A stretch of 64,000 bases of DNA from Nymphaea colorata (lineage: Eukaryota > Streptophyta > Magnoliopsida > Nymphaeales > Nymphaeaceae), in the NCBI RefSeq assembly GCF_008831285.2, contig NC_045144.1, positions 9,153,886-9,217,885 of the forward strand, read 5' to 3'. A program made the translations under genes and the position numbers. Below, piece by piece: positions 11,581 to 21,705 of the stretch; within the stretch, counting starts at the first letter, position 1; each line of letters starts with the position of its first letter. The notes beneath the pieces are model-generated. The model searched no databases and was not told the DNA's origin. It saw only the letters and a list, made by a program, of their open reading frames with translations.

Positions 11581-13251
11581 ATATCAATTCATAGTTACAT
11601 CATGTCTTCCCTCCTAATTGAACTTTGCTTTTTCCATCATTCTCTTTCTTTCTTTCATTCCTTGAATGTTATCTATAAATTATGCACGCATGATTGCTTG
11701 GTTCTTTACTTACATGTGAATGTATGGCGGGAATGAGAGTGTGGTTTGGGAACTCTTTATTTTCATATTAATTTTTGAGGTTGGGACTTGTCCAACCCGG
11801 GATAAACCCTCACGAAAATGTACATGTTAATATGCATTTTCATGACATTTTGCGCTAGATTCTTTCTTAATCATCACATCAGGAACCCTAACGAGTGCTT
11901 CGTTATGTTGCTTGTTTTCTTTCATACCCAACGATGGAAGAAATATATCCCTTACAACAAACTAAATAATAACATTCTATACTTATATAAATCATATTTT
12001 CCAAAACATTTTCAAAAAGAACCTTCTAATATGGCCTTAGGGACTTAGCTTAGACTCTTGCATGAGTCCAAGCTCCCCTCCGACCCACATTAAATTTGAA
12101 GTTGGTAATTTTAAGTTGTTCCTTGATTTTTTTTTTTAATCTTGTGAAGGTATGGATGTATGCACATGTTATATACATTTATGCTAACATGATGACCCCC
12201 ATCTTTCTCTCTCTATGCTTTCACTTTCTATTTTATAAATTTTCATATGTGCATGAATACGTATGTATATGTGTTCCATCTCCTCTCTTTCAAATATTTA
12301 TTCCTCTTTTCAAGACAAAAATCTTCTCTTATAACATTTCTCATACCCATATATGCGTATGATATTTTTCTTTTCCTCTAAAATCTCTCTTTCTCTTCGA
12401 ATCAATACATCTTTTTCTCTTTATATGTGATGATATGTACACAAGTATGCATTTTTTTCTCTATATCTCTCTCTTTCTTTTCATAAGAGTGTTTTATCTC
12501 TTGTATTCTTTTTAACATTCTCATCTCATGAACTTTCTATTTACCAACTTCAATAAGACCACAAATCAAGTAATGACCCAATATTGGAATCATGTTTGAT
12601 GGTCTACAATCTCTATCCATTTTCAAAAACTTTTCCTTCTTATATATAATAATTATAACAACGAAATCTTAGATGTATGTTGTGGTAGGAATGATATTAG
12701 ATGAATGTTGTGGTAGGAATGTTTTACTTTTTTTTCAATCATATAGGGTAAATGCATTCATGCATTCTCACCCACTTTATTTCACTTATGATCACGAGCA
12801 CCTCTCTAAAGGAACTTAAGCAAGAAGGGATGGAGCTCTAGTTAGGTGGTAACCGAATTAGAGCAAAATCTCAAACCTACTTAAAGTCTTAAGAGAACAC
12901 TAAAGTGATTTCAAAATGTTTTCACAAGTTTTTCAAATGATATTTACTAGTTTCACTTTTTCCTCAAAACATTTCACATTTTCAAGCAATTCTTCAAGAA
13001 CCCTTTCAAAAGTTTGAAACTCCAAACTTTCAATATTTTCTACACCGCATATAGAATCAAAAAGATGTTTTAGTTAAAACGAAATGCATCAATGATAAAC
13101 ATAGTCCTTGGGTTGATTACCCCCGGTAAAGGCGCCGGGAACGGTCGATCCTCGTACCGACGGGCGAGTCCCTTTCTTTCCTCTTTCAAAACAAAAACCT
13201 TATTTTTTTGGAGCACTCCAAAACCAATGAAAATTTTGGGATGCAAACAGA

Positions 13252-13270
13252 TGGCGACCGTGATGGGACC
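13252..13270 (+). promoter_or_regulatory. Primer-binding site
   Basis: TGGCGACCGTGATGGGACC begins 2 nt after the end of the 5' LTR, the usual place for the minus-strand primer site. The TGGCGACC start would pair with the 3' CCA end of a tRNA ending GGTCGCCA. I think a tRNA-Arg is likely, as reported for Ogre-type elements. A tRNA comparison would settle it. An identical site is at 19508-19526. Confidence 0.7.
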
Positions 13271-14057
13271 CGTTATCGTTTGGCTATGATTATAATTGAT
13301 GCATTTTCAATAATTTGAACATCTCATACATTGCCAATGATAAAGCATGTCCCCTCTTTTGGCCTCGACCCCATTGGCATTTCATTGTATTGTTTGGTGA
13401 TTGTGATTGTGATTGTTTTCTTGCACATAAGACTAATTGAGAAGGATCAATCATGTTCACACATATCTATGATCACATACCACCCTTCTCAATTTAGGAG
13501 TTGTTTGAAAACCATGTTTGCTCTTCTATTTTAATCTTCAAACTTAGGCAACATTACATTAGAGACAACTCATTTTATATGATTTCTTATATTTCAAAAT
13601 TCCTCATACCTATTTGTCCCGGTCATCATGTTGCCGGGCTTGGTCTTTGGCGGTAGCACAAGACTAAGCCTTACAACTAGACCACACCTTGGGCGGGAAC
13701 GCCCCCTCGTTAGTACCATGAGTGGTAATTTATGGTATATCGACGAGTGATCAAGAAGAAGTTGATGAGCTATATCTTTAGTTGCCTAAGGAAGAATCTA
13801 TGCTCGTACTAAGCCATTTGGGTAAGGTATATAAGCATAACTTGATATCGGATTATCGTGATATAAAATTATCTCAATTAGGTTCCTATACCCAATTTTC
13901 TAAATAAAAAAAAAAAATCATGATAGATGTTTATGTGCGTGAAACCTTATGTGATGATTTGCAACCTCATTCCGCACATCTACCTCATATTGTCTTTGTC
14001 AACATAGTCATTGTTTTCCATTAATTCCATCTTTATCTTTTAGAGTCATCATTCAAG

Positions 14058-15278
14058 ATGTATTCTTTCCAACGTGGTGTCACATTCCCTTATGATCACA
14101 TCCTCTTTGGGGAAGGTCCCAAACGGTCCACCTACATTTCTCTTGAGTCTCAACCTTTGGCTCCCGAATGGTATCGGACTTGGCATCCCACCTTCTCTCG
14201 GATGTTTCCTTCTTACTTTGAAGAATGTGGGCTAGAGACAGTGGCAGCTGGAGGAATGCAGTCAGTTGATGGAAATTTGGTACATGCAATCGCCGAGCGT
14301 TGGAACTCAATGACCTCCTCTTTTTGGTTTCCATGGGGAGAAATGACAATATTACTAGATGAATTTGCCGAAATACTAGACCTCCCTACCCCAACTTGTG
14401 ACCCAAATGATCTATTGGAAAAACAATTCCTTATGAACCCAACCAAGGTCAATGCAAATGACCTCATTGCTCACTTTACTGGACGGAAAACTTGGCCTTT
14501 AGTAGAAAACCATGAAAATCAAAGCATCAACATGAAAAATTTGTATGAAGAATTTGGAACCTATGTTGAACCTTCTACCCTACCTCGAAAAGCCATAGGG
14601 AGAATTAAACATTGTATGATGCTCTGCACAGTAGGAGTGACCCTTTTTACCAATGGAAGTGACCTTTTAGATGTCCGTATTGCCCAACTTTTTCGAGTAT
14701 GGGGGCATAGAGGGACCCGACACTTGTCAGTAGCAATGACAGCTTTAGCCTTCCTTTACCGAGGACTCACTCGCTTTACCATTGGAGATATCGACTTCAT
14801 AGAAGGATGCACATATGCTTTACAATTGTGGTTCCTCAAGCATGCGGAACCCCAAGCCAGTCTATTCAGAAACACTGATGGATCATTAACAACCTTGGAG
14901 CAATACCGTCGTTTGATCGAGCAATTGAATGAAGGAGAGATCATTTGGGATTATTGTGATCGTCGGCAGAGCCTACCTCGATACACTCACCATCATCATG
15001 GGCGTACCACACTCTTGGGCCCTTACTTCATAGTTGATTATTGTGCTGATAGATGTATGAGACAGTTCTCTCAAAGGCAGAAGATGGTCTCTGTGCATGC
15101 ACCAATTGGAGCTATTCCTAAATTTGACCTTAGTTCTCCTCAATGGACATCATTGTTTGCAGTAGCTCGACAAGAATGGAAGACACAAATATCATACATT
15201 TGGTTCATAAGCCCAGTGGTGAAGAAGGAATATGCTGAGTGGTGGGATGCCAACCGACCACCATCCATCCTTCCCTAA
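14058..15278 (+). CDS. ORF1: plant-mobile-domain-like protein of the Ogre-type element
   Basis: An intact 406-residue ORF between the primer-binding site and gag. Residues 80-110 (ERWNSMTSSFWFPWGEMTIL and on through LDEFAEILDLP) match the core of the plant mobile domain (PMD, aminotransferase-like / DUF7745-type), which in host proteins also has a Trp-rich PWGEM segment. Further conserved-looking blocks are RIAQLFRVWGHRGTRHLSVA (residues 207-226) and a C terminus near EWWDANRPPSILP. There is no signal peptide or membrane segment. Extra ORFs with this domain before gag are known in Ogre elements; their role in transposition is unknown. It has no stop or frameshift, unlike gag-pol downstream. 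A second identical copy at 20315-21535 is probably an assembly artefact. Confidence 0.85.
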   Translation: MYSFQRGVTFPYDHILFGEGPKRSTYISLESQPLAPEWYRTWHPTFSRMFPSYFEECGLETVAAGGMQSVDGNLVHAIAERWNSMTSSFWFPWGEMTILLDEFAEILDLPTPTCDPNDLLEKQFLMNPTKVNANDLIAHFTGRKTWPLVENHENQSINMKNLYEEFGTYVEPSTLPRKAIGRIKHCMMLCTVGVTLFTNGSDLLDVRIAQLFRVWGHRGTRHLSVAMTALAFLYRGLTRFTIGDIDFIEGCTYALQLWFLKHAEPQASLFRNTDGSLTTLEQYRRLIEQLNEGEIIWDYCDRRQSLPRYTHHHHGRTTLLGPYFIVDYCADRCMRQFSQRQKMVSVHAPIGAIPKFDLSSPQWTSLFAVARQEWKTQISYIWFISPVVKKEYAEWWDANRPPSILP

Positions 15279-15448
15279 AAGTTTTATGTTGTCAACTTTG
15301 TATTCCTTCTGTCGTTGTCATCTTTATTAGTGTCTATGGATGTAACTTTTAAAACTTGTAATGCAATACGAACCTTCATTTTGTCATCATTTCCATCCAA
15401 TAACTCTATTTTCTTATGTCATAAGGTGAATACTTGAAAGCCAACAAG
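15279..15448 (+). other. Spacer between ORF1 and gag
   Basis: 170 bp without coding capacity. A track-style start upstream at 15434 would be TTG; the first ATG in the gag frame is at 15449. A pyrimidine-rich stretch ending ATGTCATAAG lies about 20 nt before it, a weak acceptor-like context. Confidence 0.5.
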
Positions 15449-15954
15449 ATGGATGAAACTAGATCGCAAGCTAAGCAGACTCCTCAAAACGAGGCTTCAT
15501 CCTCTGAACTCCGTCCAGAAACACTTGGCCTCCCAGCAATCGAGCCAGAAGCTTACTATATGTTCTGTTTGTTCATGGAGCGATTTATGAAGGAGCAAGA
15601 AGAGCAAAAGGCTTTGATGGTTACTCCAGAGACGGATAATGAAAAGACTGCCAAGCAGAAAAGAAAGAAGAAAAACAAGTCTTTTGTTGAGGATGAAGAC
15701 CATTTGAGTTCAGATTCGACAACTAGTAAGGAAGAAAAACCCGAACTGTCTTCTCTCAAAAAGAAAAAGACAACAAAGAAAAATAAAAAGGGAAAAGATG
15801 TTATGATAGAAAACAGCTCACCCAGTCCTATCACCACTGAAAGTTCGGAAGAGAAGCCCAAAAGGAAGAGAAAACCTACCAAGAAAATAAAAAAGACAAA
15901 GAAATACATCACTAGCAGCAGCTCAGACAGTGAGAGTTCTGAAGAAAAAGTAAA
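15449..15954 (+). pseudogene. gag, 5' part, cut by the assembly gap
   Basis: Starting at ATG 15449 it encodes about 168 residues with a Lys/Glu/Ser-rich, basic, low-complexity middle (KRKKKNKS, KKKKTTKKNKKGK), then runs into the N gap. It is base-for-base the same as 21706-22211, where gag continues. The truncation is therefore a property of the assembly, not evidence of a broken gene. Confidence 0.85.
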
Positions 15955-16054
15955 NNNNNNNNNNNNNNNNNNNNNNNNNNNNNNNNNNNNNNNNNNNNNN
16001 NNNNNNNNNNNNNNNNNNNNNNNNNNNNNNNNNNNNNNNNNNNNNNNNNNNNNN
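15955..16054. other. Assembly gap of exactly 100 N
   Basis: A run of 100 N, the conventional placeholder for a scaffold gap of unknown size. The sequence before it ends mid-gag (...GAAAAAGTAAA). The sequence after it starts 30 bases into the LTR (ATGATGTTTTATCC, LTR position 31). The two sides overlap by about 6.16 kb in content. Confidence 0.98.
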
Positions 16055-19000
16055 ATGATGTTTTATCCAAGTGCGAAATTCAAATTTAGGCACAAGATTT
16101 CCAAAATACTACTCTCAGATCCAATTAAATCCAAAATAGAACTCTCAGATCCAAATTAAATCCAAAATACTACTTGTAGATCCCAAAACCCAAGTTCAGA
16201 TCCAAATCAATCATTTAAGACCGATTTGCCCCTCCTTTTGACCATAAAACCTCATTTAGAGGGTGATTTTAGTCTTTTTCAAACAAGACCGATTTCCCCT
16301 CCTTTTGACCAAAAAACCTTCTTTTAGAGGGTGATTTTAGTCTTTTTCAAACAAGACCGATTTGCCCCTCCTTTTGACCAAAAAAACCTTCTTTAGAGGG
16401 TGATTTTAGTCTTTTTTAAACAAGACCGATTTGCCCCTCCTTTTGACCAAAAAACCTTCTTTTAGAGGGTGATTTTAGTCTTTTTTTTTAAACAAGACCG
16501 ATTTACCCCTCCTTTTGACCAAAAAAACCTTCTTTTAGAGGGTGATTTAGTCTTTTTGGTAAACAAGACCGATTTGCCCCTCCTTTTGACCAAAAAACCT
16601 TCTTTTAGAGGGTGATTTTAGTCTTTTGGGTGGACAAGACTCATTTGCCCTTCCTTTTGGCCAAAAAATCTCTTTTTGGAGGGTGATTTTAGTCTTTTTA
16701 GGTCAAAAAATTCAAATTTTGGGTTTTGGCTCCAAAATCCTCTATAATACCCCCCCATATCCCCCTCTTGGGCAAGATTGGTCATTTGGGAGAAACTCTA
16801 GTGTATTCTCACTTGAAGACTTAGAGTTTCTCTTGAGCTCTCTCTCTCTCTCCCTCTTCCTCTTTTCATTTCCTTCTCCAACTTAGAGCAAGCACTTTTG
16901 GAGCTTCATTTCAAAAGGGGATCTTCAAGTGAATGTGTTCATCTTCCTTAAGTCATTTCCTATTAGAGGTATGTAATCTTCATCTCTCTCATTCCTTTCT
17001 TCTTCTTTTCATTAATGTTCTTATTATTATGTTATTTCTTTCTCTTAAACATAATGTTGTTGTTGTTTTCATTTCTTTCTCATCTTCATCTCCCCATGGC
17101 CAAAGGAGATAGCACTCAACCTCTTTTTAGAGACAAGAGGCTATGCTCAAATGCACCGGGAGCATGAGAAGATGAGATGATATCTTATTTTATGATTAAA
17201 TCATGTTCTTTCAAGTATTCTTGTTGTTCTTGTTCTTTCTCTATATTAATATCTTATTGCTCTTTCTTCTCTTCAATAATATATTCTTGTTGTTGTTATT
17301 CTTTCCTTAATGAATATATTTTGTTGTTATTGTTATTTCATTTCTTCAATAGTCTTGTCCTTGTTATTTTTTTTTTTCTTTCTTCTTCCTCTTTCCATGA
17401 CCAAAGGAGATAGCCCTCAATCTCTTTTTAGAGACAAGAGGCTATGTTCAAGTGCATTGGGAGTGTGAAAAGATGAGAAGATCTTTCGTTTCATGATTGA
17501 ATCATGTTTTCTCTTTTATTAAATATAACATTGTATCTCTTTCTATATTTTCTTCTCATCTTCATCTCCCCACGGCTAAAAAAGGTAGCTCTCAATCTCT
17601 TTTTAGAGACAAGAGGCTATACTCAAAGTGCACCGGGAGCATGGAAAGATGAGATGATCTTTCATTTTAATCATGTTCTTTCTTTTCATGAATACATTCT
17701 TATTGTTTTTTTTTTGTTTCCTCTTATTTTCCTCTCTTCCTCATTTCTCCATGGCCAAAAGAGATAGCTCTCAATCTCTATTTTAGAGTCAAGAGGCTAT
17801 ACTCAAGTGCACCGGGAACATGAGAAGATGAAGTGGTATATCAATTCATAGTTACATCATGTCTTCCCTCCTAATTGAACTTTGCTTTTTCCATCATTCT
17901 CTTTCTTTCTTTCATTCCTTGAATGTTATCTATAAATTATGCACGCATGATTGCTTGGTTCTTTACTTACATGTGAATGTATGGCGGGAATGAGAGTGTG
18001 GTTTGGGAACTCTTTATTTTCATATTAATTTTTGAGGTTGGGACTTGTCCAACCCGGGATAAACCCTCACGAAAATGTACATGTTAATATGCATTTTCAT
18101 GACATTTTGCGCTAGATTCTTTCTTAATCATCACATCAGGAACCCTAACGAGTGCTTCGTTATGTTGCTTGTTTTCTTTCATACCCAACGATGGAAGAAA
18201 TATATCCCTTACAACAAACTAAATAATAACATTCTATACTTATATAAATCATATTTTCCAAAACATTTTCAAAAAGAACCTTCTAATATGGCCTTAGGGA
18301 CTTAGCTTAGACTCTTGCATGAGTCCAAGCTCCCCTCCGACCCACATTAAATTTGAAGTTGGTAATTTTAAGTTGTTCCTTGATTTTTTTTTTAATCTTG
18401 TGAAGGTATGGATGTATGCACATGTTATATACATTTATGCTAACATGATGACCCCCATCTTTCTCTCTCTATGCTTTCACTTTCTATTTTATAAATTTTC
18501 ATATGTGCATGAATACGTATGTATATGTGTTCCATCTCCTCTCTTTCAAATATTTATTCCTCTTTTCAAGACAAAAATCTTCTCTTATAACATTTCTCAT
18601 ACCCATATATGCGTATGATATTTTTCTTTTCCTCTAAAATCTCTCTTTCTCTTCGAATCAATACATCTTTTTCTCTTTATATGTGATGATATGTACACAA
18701 GTATGCATTTTTTTCTCTATATCTCTCTCTTTCTTTTCATAAGAGTGTTTTATCTCTTGTATTCTTTTTAACATTCTCATCTCATGAACTTTCTATTTAC
18801 CAACTTCAATAAGACCACAAATCAAGTAATGACCCAATATTGGAATCATGTTTGATGGTCTACAATCTCTATCCATTTTCAAAAACTTTTCCTTCTTATA
18901 TATAATAATTATAACAACGAAATCTTAGATGTATGTTGTGGTAGGAATGATATTAGATGAATGTTGTGGTAGGAATGTTTTACTTTTTTTTCAATCATAT

Positions 19001-19505
19001 AGGGTAAATGCATTCATGCATTCTCACCCACTTTATTTCACTTATGATCACGAGCACCTCTCTAAAGGAACTTAAGCAAGAAGGGATGGAGCTCTAGTTA
19101 GGTGGTAACCGAATTAGAGCAAAATCTCAAACCTACTTAAAGTCTTAAGAGAACACTAAAGTGATTTCAAAATGTTTTCACAAGTTTTTCAAATGATATT
19201 TACTAGTTTCACTTTTTCCTCAAAACATTTCACATTTTCAAGCAATTCTTCAAGAACCCTTTCAAAAGTTTGAAACTCCAAACTTTCAATATTTTCTACA
19301 CCGCATATAGAATCAAAAAGATGTTTTAGTTAAAACGAAATGCATCAATGATAAACATAGTCCTTGGGTTGATTACCCCCGGTAAAGGCGCCGGGAACGG
19401 TCGATCCTCGTACCGACGGGCGAGTCCCTTTCTTTCCTCTTTCAAAACAAAAACCTTATTTTTTTGGAGCACTCCAAAACCAATGAAAATTTTGGGATGC
19501 AAACA
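16055..19505 (+). repeat. Second copy of the 5' LTR, lacking its first 30 bp (probable duplicate contig)
   Basis: It has seven tandem units, like the 5' LTR, not five. At sites where the 5' and 3' LTRs differ it always follows the 5' LTR: C at 11880 and 18137 but T at 30563; A at 12083 and 18340 but G at 30766; T at 12842 and 19098 but C at 31524. The first kilobase carries many 1-base gains or losses in homopolymers (near 16119, 16181, 16392, 16547, 16626, 16747, 16787, 16910), including a damaged TATA box. After about 17400 the match is nearly perfect. This is the pattern of a poorly polished contig end. Confidence 0.9.
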
Positions 19506-20314
19506 GATGGCGACCGTGATGGGACCCGTTATCGTTTGGCTATGATTATAATTGATGCATTTTCAATAATTTGAACATCTCATACATTGCCAATGATAAA
19601 GCATGTCCCCTCTTTTGGCCTCGACCCCATTGGCATTTCATTGTATTGTTTGGTGATTGTGATTGTGATTGTTTTCTTGCACATAAGACTAATTGAGAAG
19701 GATCAATCATGTTCACACATATCTATGATCACATACCACCCTTCTCAATTTAGGAGTTGTTTGAAAACCATGTTTGCTCTTCTATTTTAATCTTCAAACT
19801 TAGGCAACATTACATTAGAGACAACTCATTTTATATGATTTCTTATATTTCAAAATTCCTCATACCTATTTGTCCCGGTCATCATGTTGCCGGGCTTGGT
19901 CTTTGGCGGTAGCACAAGACTAAGCCTTACAACTAGACCACACCTTGGGCGGGAACGCCCCCTCGTTAGTACCATGAGTGGTAATTTATGGTATATCGAC
20001 GAGTGATCAAGAAGAAGTTGATGAGCTATATCTTTAGTTGCCTAAGGAAGAATCTATGCTCGTACTAAGCCATTTGGGTAAGGTATATAAGCATAACTTG
20101 ATATCGGATTATCGTGATATAAAATTATCTCAATTAGGTTCCTATACCCAATTTTCTAAATAAAAAAAAAAAAATCATGATAGATGTTTATGTGCGTGAA
20201 ACCTTATGTGATGATTTGCAACCTCATTCCGCACATCTACCTCATATTGTCTTTGTCAACATAGTCATTGTTTTCCATTAATTCCATCTTTATCTTTTAG
20301 AGTCATCATTCAAG

Positions 20315-21535
20315 ATGTATTCTTTCCAACGTGGTGTCACATTCCCTTATGATCACATCCTCTTTGGGGAAGGTCCCAAACGGTCCACCTACATTTCTCT
20401 TGAGTCTCAACCTTTGGCTCCCGAATGGTATCGGACTTGGCATCCCACCTTCTCTCGGATGTTTCCTTCTTACTTTGAAGAATGTGGGCTAGAGACAGTG
20501 GCAGCTGGAGGAATGCAGTCAGTTGATGGAAATTTGGTACATGCAATCGCCGAGCGTTGGAACTCAATGACCTCCTCTTTTTGGTTTCCATGGGGAGAAA
20601 TGACAATATTACTAGATGAATTTGCCGAAATACTAGACCTCCCTACCCCAACTTGTGACCCAAATGATCTATTGGAAAAACAATTCCTTATGAACCCAAC
20701 CAAGGTCAATGCAAATGACCTCATTGCTCACTTTACTGGACGGAAAACTTGGCCTTTAGTAGAAAACCATGAAAATCAAAGCATCAACATGAAAAATTTG
20801 TATGAAGAATTTGGAACCTATGTTGAACCTTCTACCCTACCTCGAAAAGCCATAGGGAGAATTAAACATTGTATGATGCTCTGCACAGTAGGAGTGACCC
20901 TTTTTACCAATGGAAGTGACCTTTTAGATGTCCGTATTGCCCAACTTTTTCGAGTATGGGGGCATAGAGGGACCCGACACTTGTCAGTAGCAATGACAGC
21001 TTTAGCCTTCCTTTACCGAGGACTCACTCGCTTTACCATTGGAGATATCGACTTCATAGAAGGATGCACATATGCTTTACAATTGTGGTTCCTCAAGCAT
21101 GCGGAACCCCAAGCCAGTCTATTCAGAAACACTGATGGATCATTAACAACCTTGGAGCAATACCGTCGTTTGATCGAGCAATTGAATGAAGGAGAGATCA
21201 TTTGGGATTATTGTGATCGTCGGCAGAGCCTACCTCGATACACTCACCATCATCATGGGCGTACCACACTCTTGGGCCCTTACTTCATAGTTGATTATTG
21301 TGCTGATAGATGTATGAGACAGTTCTCTCAAAGGCAGAAGATGGTCTCTGTGCATGCACCAATTGGAGCTATTCCTAAATTTGACCTTAGTTCTCCTCAA
21401 TGGACATCATTGTTTGCAGTAGCTCGACAAGAATGGAAGACACAAATATCATACATTTGGTTCATAAGCCCAGTGGTGAAGAAGGAATATGCTGAGTGGT
21501 GGGATGCCAACCGACCACCATCCATCCTTCCCTAA
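20315..21535 (+). CDS. ORF1 (plant-mobile-domain-like), second assembled copy
   Basis: The 406-residue translation is identical to that at 14058-15278. Domain evidence is the same: the PWGEM-centred plant-mobile-domain core at residues 80-110. The 6257-bp offset is constant through ORF1 and gag; the only length change noticed between the copies from the LTR end to the gap is one A in a poly(A) run near 20161-20173. This copy is contiguous with the full gag-pol and 3' LTR, so it is the one to keep if the copies are merged. Confidence 0.8.
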   Translation: MYSFQRGVTFPYDHILFGEGPKRSTYISLESQPLAPEWYRTWHPTFSRMFPSYFEECGLETVAAGGMQSVDGNLVHAIAERWNSMTSSFWFPWGEMTILLDEFAEILDLPTPTCDPNDLLEKQFLMNPTKVNANDLIAHFTGRKTWPLVENHENQSINMKNLYEEFGTYVEPSTLPRKAIGRIKHCMMLCTVGVTLFTNGSDLLDVRIAQLFRVWGHRGTRHLSVAMTALAFLYRGLTRFTIGDIDFIEGCTYALQLWFLKHAEPQASLFRNTDGSLTTLEQYRRLIEQLNEGEIIWDYCDRRQSLPRYTHHHHGRTTLLGPYFIVDYCADRCMRQFSQRQKMVSVHAPIGAIPKFDLSSPQWTSLFAVARQEWKTQISYIWFISPVVKKEYAEWWDANRPPSILP

Positions 21536-21705
21536 AAGTTTTATGTTGTCAACTTTGTATTCCTTCTGTCGTTGTCATCTTTATTAGTGTCTATGGATGT
21601 AACTTTTAAAACTTGTAATGCAATACGAACCTTCATTTTGTCATCATTTCCATCCAATAACTCTATTTTCTTATGTCATAAGGTGAATACTTGAAAGCCA
21701 ACAAG

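Larger units (their letters stand above)
9762..13249 (+). repeat. 5' LTR (3488 bp)
   Basis: It starts TGTAATCACCCC at the target duplication and ends GATGCAAACA just before the primer-binding site. It contains seven 68-72-bp tandem units (9954-10439), a TATA box (10481-10488), a CT-rich presumed leader, and four copies of a roughly 90-bp motif (10835-11580). It is 140 bp longer than the 3' LTR, which has five tandem units; two units account for the difference. The small ORFs inside it (for example 10413-10625, 11818-12048) recur only because the LTR recurs, and I do not regard them as genes. Confidence 0.95.

Noticed and set aside
10413-13534. Repeated small ORFs in the LTR and leader (for example 76 codons at 11818-12048, 65 codons at 13092-13289)
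   Set aside because: They recur only because the LTR recurs; no start context, domain or codon bias supports translation.
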